DNA of 64,000 bases from Aphis gossypii (lineage: Eukaryota > Arthropoda > Insecta > Hemiptera > Aphididae), in the NCBI RefSeq assembly GCF_020184175.1, contig NC_065531.1, forward strand, positions 78,648,604 through 78,712,603, written 5' to 3'. Positions 37,887-51,100 of the stretch are shown here, piece after piece. The notes under the pieces are model-generated. The model had not been told where the DNA came from. It did no database searches and was given only the letters and a program-made list of their open reading frames with translations. The first letter of the stretch is position 1. Every line of letters begins with the position of its first letter. Made by a program: the position numbers and the translations under genes.

Positions 37887-40800
37887 ATAAGTGACTTATA
37901 TATAACACGCAGAATACAAATATTAGGTAATTTAAAAGAACAAATCGTCTTTCTTACGTATCTCATGACTGCGGTTTGTGTTCAATCTCTCCAATCTCTC
38001 AATATAGTTGTATGGATCCTGGTAATTCAAATTCGATACAAAGACGAAAATTCACCAATTGTTTTGTTCTCCGCTTCGCACCAATAAAATATAATACAAT
38101 GTAATGGCTTGACGTGTAAAATTTAATCTTAAACAGTAACGACTGTAGGATAGGAAAGCGAAGATCGTATTGCGTGGACCCAATTGTTGTTATCAACGCG
38201 TCGAAATTTACATGTCATTATGCTCGGAAAAGACGATTACATGCTTTGAATTTAAAAATTAGATTAAAAACTATTTCGTTAGTAATGTCGAGGTCTATTT
38301 AAATATATGTCTAGTAGTACAAATTGTGCAAATCAATACAAAAAAATCTGTAAACCTACAATGACAACCATTATATGTCCTATGCCTGTTGCCCAACGTT
38401 ACTCACCGCTGTTTATGTTTTCGATTTGGAATGTTAATTATTTGATGAGTAGCTCTAAGGACTATATGTTCTAAAAAATTACTTAATAAACACCAAATAT
38501 GTATTAAAACTTTTAAAAACAATGAAAATAATCTTATTTTTATAACACCTAAACGTCCTAATTTAACCTTCATTCTGGAAAAAACAATTTGTCTCGATTG
38601 TTCTTAATCTTAAATCTACAAAATATGTTAAAAAAATTGAATATTAATGTGGGTAATGTGTTTATCATTTAGCAATTTTCAACTGTTATATTATTGTCAT
38701 AGTAATTTTTTTCTTAAGTACTCTCGACCTAGATAAATGACATTTGGCATTACAATCAAACTTTGAAGTATATGACAAATAACTATAAATCGAATGCTAA
38801 TAAATAATTAAGCTCGTGTTAAATAAAAAAAAAAAGAATTTAGAGATGAAATTCTAAATTGAAAAAATGAACTGAAAACATGTATGTATGCTATACCTAA
38901 AATAAAAAAAAAGATATAAATAAATTAAGTGATAAAATTATAATATGATCTTAAAATTAATGTATTTATTCGTTTGTTTTGTATTCATAAAATACGATTT
39001 TACAGATTTTTATTTAATCTTCGTATTTTACTGAAAAAGTAGTGAAATTTGTGGTTATCGAAAATTTTGAATACATTAGCATAATTTATAAAAGCAAACT
39101 GCATAACGATATTTTATGCAATGTGGAAAAATGCTTACACGTGTATAAATCGTGTATAAAACATAGTTAAAATATGTAAGGACAAGTTGACATATTCATG
39201 CTATAAGCAGTATAAGGCATAAGCCATGCATTTATATGACAAAACATATATAGTACCAATAATAATAATAATCAATATTATTATTATGTCTATGATATTG
39301 CAATTAAATTTGCATGACTGTCATTTTCATATAAACACAACGATAATTTAATTTATGTTCCGGTATATTTTGTAAAAATTACAAGCACACATACACACAC
39401 ACGCACGTATAAAAGTGCAATGAACGTTTTGTGTTTTATTTCGTAATCTAACCTATAACCTCTTTAGTCTGTGTTTCGATTTCCATTTTACACGGTTATA
39501 TTGTTAATAGTATGATCAAATGATATAATTATATTTTGGTTTTTTATGTGCCACTTATAGATATTTAAAATTATTGAATAATTTTAGTTTAAATTTACGT
39601 TTGATTAAATTTTTATTTGTAGCAAAAAATATTGAAAATTAAATACAAAATTCTAAGCTATCATTTTAGAAAATAAAAAATATCTAAAAAAATGCATTCA
39701 ATTTTTTTTTTATATATAAGTTATCATTAAAAAAAAATATCGAAAATCTAAAGTCATGATATTTTTTATTGTCGCTTAAAGTTAGAATTTGACAAAATTT
39801 ATAAAAGCTCAACAATGTACAAATTATTTTCTAGTTAGAAATTCATAAAAAAAAGTTGTATACATTAAGGTTGGAAATTTTAATACAAGAATACTCATAA
39901 GTTATAAGTGGGGTTCGGATTTTAAAGCATAATAAGCAACAAAAAAAAACATGACCAAAAATTAACACAAACTAGTCATAAAAATTAAATAAAAAAAAAA
40001 AAAATTAAAAAAAGAATTAACTATGTTGTGTATTTCTCTAGATTTGCAGTAATGAAACTGACTCTATTGTCCGACAGAATATTTAACATTTAACATAGAA
40101 AACGAATCTCTCTACATCCACTGAAGTGATCGGTGCATACTTCATATAAGAAGTTTCTAATTACAACACTAAATCTTAAATTTTGAAACGGTCGTTATCG
40201 ATGTTATAGGCATACTGACCGTACAGGTACTGCAGGCTATATATAGATCGATAATCTATATGTTAAATACATTTAATAAACAAGCCGATGGCGAAAATAA
40301 TAATAATCTAATATTACTATTTAGTCCGCATTCTGGGTTTTTACGTTTCTTATTGATTCAATTTTTTATTACTACTATAGTATCATAATAAATATATAAA
40401 AATTCTACAGCTGAAATAATTGAAAAAAAATAATGTTCACCCGACAATATTTTGTCGGATGAACTCCAAAACTAAACTTACATCATGATTACGCGTGCGT
40501 TGTACATTGTAAACGTAAGAAGCAATACGAAATCTTTATTGCTAATTGTTGGAAAAATGTATTTCTAGCCACTTCGTGTAATTTTGATTTCGAGAATAAA
40601 AAAGTTATTTTGTCTGAATTTCAAAACTAGGCTCGCATATTTAAAGGAACAGCGAGCTTTAATTAAGTTTATTGCTGATCGAACCTACAAATAGTAAAGA
40701 AATTATTTAAATGATTTTACAATAAATAACACATTGAGTTAAACTTTAAAGAATTCAAAATTGTTTTTTACAAGCTTTATTAAGAAATTTCATTTAACGT

Positions 40801-41708
40801 TATTAATTCTACTTGTTTGTTAATGTTGATTAATTTCGCTTTTTGTTCTTGGTCCTAATAAATGTTGATAGTTAATCAAATTCTTTAAGACTTGAAACAA
40901 TCGGCATGGACGATGAGCAGGATACACTGTAACGTCTATAACTTCAGTTTTACCGGTAACCAATCTGAAGTGGCAGTGGCAGCAATGGAAGGGCTGATTG
41001 TCTGGTCAACTAAAACGATATTTCTGGCTTTACAAAATCGTCGCTATTTCTACAAAAAAAAAAAAAAACATATATTTACTATACATTTAAATTTAAATAG
41101 AAAAAATTTCAAATGTTTATAATTAACACAAAGTGGTTTTTTAATTTGTATTAAATCTAGAAAAGTCTTAAAATAGAAACTAGTTCTATTTTTTTTAATT
41201 ATAAACAATAACCTTCTTAATGAATTACTGAAACATTTTTATTGTTTTGAAAGGCGACGATAAACACAAAAATAAATATATAAAAACACACCGACACACT
41301 TTTAAGTAAATCATAAAAACCAATGTAAAACCACTCAGAATTTTAAACTAAAAAAATTGTAAAAATTGATATTTTTCAAATTATGTAAAAATAATACTTT
41401 CAAAAAAATTAAAACTTTTCGAAACTATGAGTGTGATACAGACATCACTCAAATTGTCCACCACGGATAGTTCTAACGAACCATACTTTAAAAGAAGCCT
41501 AATAATATATATTAAATTTGTTATTACAATTAATTTAATTTTATATATTTAAATAACTCCCTACACCACCACAAACTTGCTTAAAGGTGTTAGGTAAATT
41601 TGTTATATTATTTATTATATACTTGTTATTATATGAATGATACAGAAATAAATGAAAAAAAAATTGATAAGCATACGCAATCTATATATAATATAGTATA
41701 GTCATCGG

Positions 41709-42128
41709 AATATCCAACTTTTGGAGGTGGATATCGGCAGGTCATTCGGATCGGAGACAGTGGTGGACGCAATGATCCAGAACATGGATATATCTGGAGG
41801 GCAATAAAGAAATTTGTGGATAATGACAAAAAGAGAAGAGGAGGAGAGGATTCGCCAGCAGTAGCAAGCACCAGTCTAGTCAGGTAAGTGGAATTTATTG
41901 AGGGCTGAAGGCCGACCTAAGAGGGGTAGGGCTCTCTCTTTTTTGTGGAACAAAGCTCGATATAGAGATATCAATGTATATATTACGTGAGTTAAGCCGT
42001 AATGATGTATGTATCATTGTATTATTTTTTTTATAATAAATGATACGGGTACAGGGGGGGAGAAGTACGGCCCACCTCGGGTGAAGTGCCCCCCCTCCCG
42101 TATCGCCGTGATACCGTCACAAAAAAAA
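41709..42128 (+). mobile_element. 5'-truncated, poly(A)-tailed retro-insertion with 13-bp TSD
   Basis: The direct repeat agtatagtcatcg is present at 41695-41707 and again at 42129-42141, and the insert ends in a run of A immediately before the right copy. This is the signature of target-primed reverse transcription. On the plus strand the insert begins in an open frame of about 57 codons (contains GGYRQVIRIGDSGG and WRAIKKFVDND) that stops near 41885. That fits the very end of a LINE ORF followed by a 3' UTR. The 3' part holds a strong stem (gatacggg...ggggggg at 42042-42060 pairing with ccccccc-tcccgtatc at 42089-42104), as seen at the 3' end of many non-LTR elements. The clade is not determined. 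Confidence 0.78.
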
Positions 42129-42135
42129 AGTATAG

Positions 42136-45100
42136 TCATCGTGGATTACGTTTGTTACGGTTCTTTTTCTTGTGGTCTCGACGTATGATGGACTTGCAAA
42201 TCCTTTGAACGGATGCGATTTTCGACTTGCATCTGTCCAACAGGTGCAAACACCGGCGGGATTCGCGCCGGCCGGCGGGGATTTCGGTCGACACGACGGC
42301 GATCACCTCCGAACCGAGCTCCGCGTCGTCGACCGCCGACTGCTGCGGCGGGCCGAACGCCGGAGACGACCTCCACGGCTGTTGGTCTTCCAGCACGTCG
42401 TCCGCGCCGACCGTCTGCACGTACGTGCTGATGGAACTGTCGTCCCACCAGTGGCGGTTGTGGCGGGCGACCGGGCGGACGCCCCGGGACGCGATCGTGG
42501 ACACGCCGGCGCGCGGCCGGTCGGCCCTGCCGGCCAACAACTTGGACGCGGGGGACGTGGGCGCGGGCTCTGCGTACGGTCGCGGCGCGTACGGCGCGGC
42601 CCCGGCCGGCATCGGGCACTCGTGCACCATGTCGAACATGCCGATCCGGGCGGCGCGGCCGCGGCCGCTGTCCATCAGCAACTTGGCAACGCCGCGCGCC
42701 ACGCTCCGGGCCACGACGGCCGTCGGCGTCGCCCGGTCGGCTTTCCTGCCGCCGCAGTCGGCGCCCAGACACGGGTCGTCCGACACGATGTCGATCAGCC
42801 ACGGTCGGGTGTCGTCGCCCAACACGAACGTGCCGCGGAACAGCTCCAAGCAGTTGGGTCGCAGGCCGAACGAGCCGGCCGTCGCGGCAGCGGTCATCGC
42901 CGACACGACGGACCGACGGATCGCCGAGTAGATTTCGTCGTCGGAGTTGTCGTCGTCGTCGTCGTCGTTGTCGTTCTCGCCGCCTTCGTTCATCAGTCGC
43001 CGCCGCCGCCGCCGCCGTTTCTGTTGCTTCTGCTGCTGCTGCTGCTGCTGCTTGCCCGTTTTCTCGTCGTGCCGCATGGTCCTCACCAGCTGTTTGAGAC
43101 CGCAAGTCAGCGCCGTCGGCCGCAGCATCCCGTGCAACCCGTCCGACTTGACCCGGTCGAAGTGTCCGGCCGTGGCGGCCTTCCGGTGCAGCGAGAACCG
43201 TTGCGGGTACGGTTGCACGGCGCACGTCCGGTGCAGCCACACCGTCAGCCGACCGTCGAGCGTCGAGAGCACGATCCACGTGTGCACGTCCGACTTGATG
43301 TTGTCGCGCAGCAGCGGCGTCTCGATGTACTTCTGTACCGTCCGATCGGCGCCACCCGACCGGCCGAAACTGTTCAGCAGATCGTCCATTTTGTTCGACA
43401 TCACCGGACGGCCGCCGTGCAAGGCGGCCGTGGACTTGACGATCCACACGTTCTGATAACCGTCGATCGCCGTCTGCGGTCTGGCCGCGGTCAGCTGGTC
43501 GACCAGCTGGACGCTCGACGCGGTCAGATAGCGCAGCGCCGCTTCCCCGTCGTCCACCTCTTCCGGTACGGTGAACTTCCTCTGGTCGTGCACGACCTCG
43601 TAGTAATGTTGGAAAAACGTTTCCCAGGCGGCGCCCTTTCCCGGAAACGATGTCGCGAGTAGTGACTTGTCGCCAGTTAGATATTGGTGACATTTAAACG
43701 TCGCGAATTGGAGCGCCGAAAGAGGAACCTGCAGCGATATCGTGATATACTATAGAAAATTACATTGTCGAATCGTTTCAAATAAATTATACGTATAAAT
43801 AACTGATACTGTAAATATTTATTACGTGATCACGTCTCATGCTAACCTATGTAATCATATAATATATACATAGTATATTTATACTGCTATATACTACGGG
43901 TGCCGAAAACAACATTTATGTTTATTAAATCGTATTGTTGATCTGTATTAATTGTTTTAAGTATACAATATTTTAGACTCTGAGCGGACCGATATTAATG
44001 TGTGTTTTTATTATTATTGTATCAGAAGACACTTTCTCTAGTTGCAAAAATGATCTAAACGGAAGAATTATATTATTTTGTTTAACTATATTATTTATAA
44101 ATATGTAAAATAGTATGGAAACTGCGACATTAAACTAATATATTGTTTATAAAAACGGATGTGTTATTTATGAGATGTCCATGAAAAGGCATCCGGCACG
44201 TGTACACTCATATCGCACAGGATGATGTGGGCAACATCCTTTGACTGCAGGGTCGTCCTAGACCATTATGAGAAGAGATAGCGCACTATGAAATCATATC
44301 ATTTCAAATGATAAAGCTACTCCACACGACTCACATCAACTTCACATCTCTCTGCACTCACAATATCTCGCTTCTACTATATTATTGTAATACAAGTTTA
44401 AATTGTATTAATGAACATTTTGTGATTGAATAAATTATACACATTATAATTACTACCATAAACTGTTTGTAATTTGTATTAACCATCCATCCGACCTGGT
44501 TCAAATATTGGAGTTCGTTACAAATTAGCACTGTGCACAGGGTCCGTTCAAAAGGAATTCAAGAGAAAGACATTTTAAAATTTGCAAGAAAATTTTTTTT
44601 CAATTTTTAAATTCTACTTGAAAACTTCAGGAGGCAATTCAGTTCAACGAATCACTGTTGGGAAAATTGATCACTTTTCCAGTGACTCCTAAGAACGACT
44701 CGACGTTCAACCAGTCGAAACCAAGTCAATCTAATACGATATGGAGGGTAAAGCAATTAAAACTGCTGAAGTATAAGTATACAGTTTTTTTAACTCTTCT
44801 CCTAAGGTACAAATTGTGCATAGTAAATGTTATGTGAGGTATATATAAATAAATTTTGGGAATATATCAGTATAAATAAAATAAAATTTAAGTAGGACTT
44901 AAAAGAGATAAAAATATATTAAAATAAATAATTGGAAAAATATAACAGGTTTGCTCTCGCCTTAGTCGTCTTATTGTGGATAAATAGAAATTTGAATGGC
45001 TTTATTGAGGCGAATTGAAAAATTTGAATTATCGAGATATTATTATATTCAGAATTTTATTGGAAATTTGTTGAAGTTATATTGAAGTTATTAAGTTGTG

Positions 45101-48100
45101 TGGAAATTAAATTGATAGTTTATCTATCGAAAAATTATAGAAGTATTTTATTGAGAATTTTATTGTGAGTTATATTGAAATTATATAGAAGCGAATTGTT
45201 TTTGAATCTTGAAGGGCTTGTGAAGTCTATTGTCATAGAATTTCATTAAAAGTGAAATAATGCGACCAATTAAGAATCAAGAGCCAAGGACAGCTGAGCG
45301 AGAGATAAAGAGAATTTTTAAATGTAAAATAGAATCAAGAGATGCGTGTTTGAATCAATTAAATAAAAATATTAATTCTAAGATAAATAATTTTACTGCA
45401 AAATATATTAGGAATTATGTTTTAAAGGGAGATAAAATAAATGTTTTGGTAACTTGGAATAGTCATTCAGACAAATATATACTAGAAAGATTAAATAATA
45501 TAAGATATTTTCAGATGTTAAATATTACTTGTTATGACTTTAACCAAAACTCCACTTTACAGTTAGAGAAATTTAGTAATCATTTTTGAGATAGAATTAG
45601 GAACTTATAATAAATCAGGAAGACTACTAAATTTAGAGGAAACACATAAATTAGTTTGTTTAAGAAAGCATAGAGTTTAATCTTTACATGATCCAAGGAC
45701 AGATGTGAAATTAAGTAAATGTGTGTTTGATTATATTATAAGAAAATTTAGATACGAAAACTTAATAGAGCACTTCAGATAAGTAAAATGGCAGAAATCA
45801 ATTTAAAGTAACGTGAACACAAACGACCTATATATTACAAATTTACATGTTAAGTCAAAAGGATGGATGCTATCAATTCTTAAGGATTGGAAGACTTTGG
45901 TTAAGCAAATCAGAATGAATGATAGGAATTACAAATTTTGAATGTCACGCACTTATTATTATAGGATAAATATATATTATATATATATACTGAACTAATA
46001 TTTACTATAATAACCATTTATTAAACTTAAACATCCTACTTTATAAAATATAAAATAAATATTATTGTATAACTTAAATAATCAAATTATCATTATATTA
46101 GAAATATTACTCACAAATTTGTATTGTAACTAAACAATCAAATATGTAAAACTAACAATTTTTTTTAACAAGGACAGTATGTTGTTTATTTTAGTAATCT
46201 ATATTTTTAATTAAAATATGAATTTATTATATAAAATTGTAATGTATAACTTTAAATGAATATTGTAACATTGTGAATTAAAAGATTTTTGTCTATAACA
46301 AAAACTTTTTTTTCTGTGGATAGGTGTAGGGAACTGCGAGTATTTACTAAGATTACTAGTATTCACATATGTATACACTGTCCTCAAGAAGAATCTAATA
46401 AATTCATGTACATATATTAACCTTTTACTTATTTTACATGTAAGTATGGTGTTCTAATAGAGGTTTAAACGACAAAACAAGAATTATTTCTAAATATCGC
46501 GTAATAAAATCTCATATATTCTAAAATTGAAAAACCCGTAGACATAATAAAAACATTATAATCATGAATTGTAAAGAAGTCTGTGTTCTAAATGACACAA
46601 TATCGCGGAAAAAGTTTTCTGCTAATCCGGCAATTTAGCGTCGCAATGTAAAATGGAATAACAAAAAAAATAAAAAACCACAACGAATGCTAGAAAATAG
46701 TTTATTGAAATCTGAAAACGAACGAACTAACCAAAAATACGACTAAACAAAAAAAAATGTCGATTTCGAATAAACAACGTACCATCATACGTATACTATT
46801 TATAAATACGAGTGCCACGAAACTTAGCTAATAACAAAAATAAACAGTTTTGCGAGTGCATATACTCACTTTGCCGTTTTTGGCGCACATGGTTTGATGA
46901 CCGCCGTCCACAAATGCCCTCAGTAACGATATGCAAGCGGTCAGCGAGTAGTCCGCGACAAAACTGTCCGCGTGAATCCCTTCGGTGCGCGCCGGGTACG
47001 CCCTCGGAAAGTGGCCGTCGAACTCGGATTTTCCGGCCAGAGCGTGGCCGCACAGCTTCAAAGCGGCGTTTCCGTCCCTGGGAAACCGGTTGACCACGAC
47101 GTCCGGGCGCAGCGTCATCCAGTTGACGCCGCCGCTGTGCGCGTCCGTCCACATCAGACCAGATTCGTAACGTTTGGCGACCCCTTTGACGCGCTGGGCG
47201 TTATTGTGCAGCGATATCACCTCGACGGTGGTATCTAAACACAGTATTCGTGTTATAAATAATATGATGACACAAATCGACATTTAATTGAGAATAAAAA
47301 CGGCAGATCACGCACACTGAAAATCAGCTGTCGTCGATAAATGCAGTCGTTCTACAGTGACTGCAGCAGGCAGCAGCCCATTCCAAATACTTATATAGAT
47401 TATAAATACTTTATAGAGTATATTATAATAGGCGTCAATAAACATTAATTTATAACACAAGAAATGTTTGCGTCCATTGTGCAAATGAAAATATACCAAT
47501 CTATGTTGCCAGGTTATACAGTTCCAAGTCAAATCAAATTCGCTTCAAAGTGACAGGATCTAATATAATATGACATTCTATTTTACACATATTTTCATAG
47601 GTACTACTCTTCAAAGTTCCCGACATATTTTACTTAATTTGGCATAATCATTTTTTTTTTTTAATTTAAAGAACCATTTAAATTATTATTTCTATAATCA
47701 AACATTATTTTTCGGTTAAAATATTAAAAATAATTGTTAACTCATTTGTATAATAAAAACATAATATATACTATTAAAGCTATTAGTAATTATAATAATT
47801 ACTTTTCATAATATACAAGTATAATAATAGTAAGAAAAATTACAGTTATTGCGGTGTATAAATAAGTAGTTTATAAATAAAATAAAATATTTTCTTGCGC
47901 GTGACTTCGTTTAAGTTGACTATAAGTATGTTGAACAGGACCGCCCCATGACCTATGGCCTATATAGAGTTAGACTAATTTAGAAGCGGCAAATTTTGAA
48001 TAAAATAAATAAATTTTATTATTTTATTATCAGCTAGTATAGGTATTTAATATTGATGTTAATTGTTCAGCAAAAGCAAAAAGAAAGTATAATATTGAAT

Positions 48101-51100
48101 CAAAATAGAAGTATAGGATATTATTTTCAAAACATTAAATTGTAAAAATGATGTTTTGTTACATAATGCTAATAAGAGAGAAATGACTTATTTGGTCTTT
48201 GAGGCAGCTGCCCACAATCAAGTATAATATCATGTTAAATAATATGCATTTATTTTTGTACAATATTTGGTAAATTAAGTATAAAATGCTGACACAGTAT
48301 TATTATTTATTATGTTTCAATTATAAAAATAAATTATGAATAGGTCACGTAAACATACAAACATATTACCAAGATAGACAAAAAATAGCAACAGAAGCAA
48401 AAACACGAGTTATGTAGACTCTTATGTTATACCCTACCTAAATGATGAATGGTTTTTTTTATTACCATGCTGTCACTACTAAACCACAATTTCAGGCAAA
48501 ACCCTTCAAGTGTTTAGAAGTTAAAATAATTAATTGATAGTTTTTAGTTTTATTGATTTTTACGTCACCAATTATCTTTGTTATACTTTATAAGTACCAG
48601 TTTGTCACATTCTTACTCGTCGAGAGTCGAGACGTTTGTAAATTGGTAATACGTACTTCATATTATTCGTAAGTGTAAAATAAAATTTAACCATCCTTAA
48701 TTTCTTTAATAATAAATCAACAAATATGGAAATGTATTAAATTCATAGCTCTATTTCATACGTTCACGCATTCATTTATTTAACTTATTATACTCGTTAA
48801 ATTTATATATTATACATTTTTACGAAATCGAATTAAAACTAGATTTATAAAAGGGGAAAGTAATCGCCAACCTGTTTGCTGTACAGTAGGAGTTGAGTTT
48901 ATCTCCCCATTGAGTAGGGTAATGAAATGGACTAGTCAATTTTGAATTCAATGATATTTTTGCATTCAAAAAACAATTTTGAGTGACAACGGTCTGCAAG
49001 TCTATTATAATTTAACTTATAAGTATAGATTACTTATAATATTACTATTGATTATTATTTTATTAATGTATTTTACAATTAGTTCCTATATGATATAAAG
49101 TATAATAAACTATAAATAAGCAAGATCTAAATGTTTTATGAAACATAATAATAATTTACGTCAAAGTCTCAAATCCCCACAAAAATATTTTTTGTTTATA
49201 TCAAAATAACTAAAATCATTATCCTATACATAAATATTGAATTTTATCCAAATTTAACCTTCAAATGTCTAAAAAATTATGTTTATATATCTTTTAGATA
49301 ATTTGGATCAAATAAGAACTTCTTATGAGAAACCTAAAACCTTGTATTAAAAGTCGAACCATTAAACAATATTTAAGTCTTAGCTATAAATAATACAAAA
49401 TTTTCATGTACTTCATAAATTTTGTCACAATTTGATTTCAAATGTGACATTTTTAAAATTTATATGGTTATATAGAACATTTTTTAAAAAAATTTAATTT
49501 ATTAATTCTGTTCAATAGGTATTTAATCTAAAACCCATAATTAAAAATAATTTTTACTATTATTACGATTCAAATTAAATTTAAACAAATTTAAATATGT
49601 TTGCAGGTTGAATATAGTTCAAATATGGAATACCTAACTTTTACTATACTTTCATCTATACTGGTTATAATTATAGTGATACTTATACTTAAAAACAGTA
49701 ATAATAGAACATTAGCCAATCGAATACCAGGTCCAAATGGATGGTTTCTTGTTGGTATGTTACCACTATTCTTACAAGGACCAGAAAAATTGATTAAAAA
49801 TTTATTAAGAGAATACCGAATGTAAGTTTAAGTTTAAACTTTTAATAAAATAGATATTCTAGTTTTTTTAAATATTAATTCATTTATTTTCAAACTCGTT
49901 TTTTAATTGTACCATCCATATAAAATTACAATAATGAAATATTACAATTTACAATTAGTATAAGCACATAAACATTATCAAAATTGAAAATTTTAAAAAT
50001 TTTAATTAACATGTATATTACATATAGTAGGTACTATGTAATATTGTAATATATGTTTAATGTTTAGATATTTTTTGTTTAAAATTGTTTTAGATATGAA
50101 AAGTATATAATTAAATTCTGGCTTTTTAATAATTTATATATTGTACTTACGAGACTTGAAGATATAGAATTAGTTCTTAGCAATCAAAAATTTTTAAGAA
50201 AATCCAAAGATTATATAGTTTTACAAGAATCAATCATGGGTCAAGGAATATTTTCTATTGACGACATTGAAAAATGGAAAAATAATAGGTAAAATTAAAA
50301 TATATTTGAAATACTATATAGTAGTTGAATTCACTAATTAATTAAAGGATAATAAAATAACATTTAACCAATAATAAATTATTCGAAGTTAAATAATACA
50401 ACAGAAAATAATATATATATATATTTCTTTTTTTTGACTGTATTTTTTAAGAAAAATAGTAGTTAGAGGTTTTAGTTTTGCATCTACAAATTCGTTCATA
50501 CCAATATTTTACCAAGAAGCAAACGTACTAGCCAAAATACTCCAAGAAAAGTGTGTCCTAAAATCAAATGAATGTAATGTTAGTGGCCCTATTAGTATGG
50601 CCACAATGGAAATGATCGGAAAAACAGCTTTAGGTGTAACATTTAATGCTCAAACAGGCGGCTGCAATCAATTTGTTGAACATCTACAAACTGCAATGCA
50701 TGTATGATATTATACTTTATCAAATACTTATTAAGTGTTAACATCAATAATAAGCTATTAAGTATAGCTTTAAATAATTTACCACTCATTTTAGGCATGG
50801 GAGTATAGAATTACACATCCGTGGTACTTAAACAACACATTATTCAGATTTTCATCGGTGAAACGTAAGCACGATCGAAGTCAAAAAATTATAAACGAAT
50901 TTACAAATGAAATTATAAAAAAGAAAATCATTGAATTTACCCAAAATATAAAAAATAGTGCGATAAAAATAGAAAAAGATGATGAAGACTGTTGCCCAAA
51001 ACCAAAAACTGTTTTAGAAATTCTTTTAGGAAGCTCTCATAAAATGAACCACGAACAAATACGAGACGAAATTGTTACGATTATGATTGGTAAATATTAA

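Larger units (their letters stand above)
34366..41694. other. Gene-poor AT-rich region with repeat debris
   Basis: It lies between the desaturase and the TTLL3-like gene. The desaturase 5' exon may be here but is not recognised. I see a LINE 3' fragment (35840-36020), a MITE-like element (37711-37886), a (TA)n run near 36440-36470 and many homopolymer tracts. The remainder is unassigned. Confidence 0.4.

Noticed and set aside
41629..41871. Minus-strand frame of 80 codons over the retro-insertion
   Set aside because: It is antisense to the LINE-like frame and crosses the target-site duplication border, so it cannot be an old gene.
42172..43662. Open frame of 496 codons on the plus strand, opposite TTLL exon 3 (also a 512-codon frame in another minus frame)
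   Set aside because: Both are open only because the exon is so GC-rich that stop codons are rare. Their products are Arg/Gly/Val-rich with no domain, whereas the minus-strand frame from 43728 carries TTLL motifs and in-phase splice sites.
47235..47283. In-frame ATG at 47283 giving a hydrophobic N-terminus (MSICVIILFITRILCLD) to the TTLL protein
   Set aside because: TTLL proteins are cytosolic and the acceptor ctgtgtttag|at fits the phase of the upstream exon, which carries the family's N-terminal motif. It is kept only as an alternative start.
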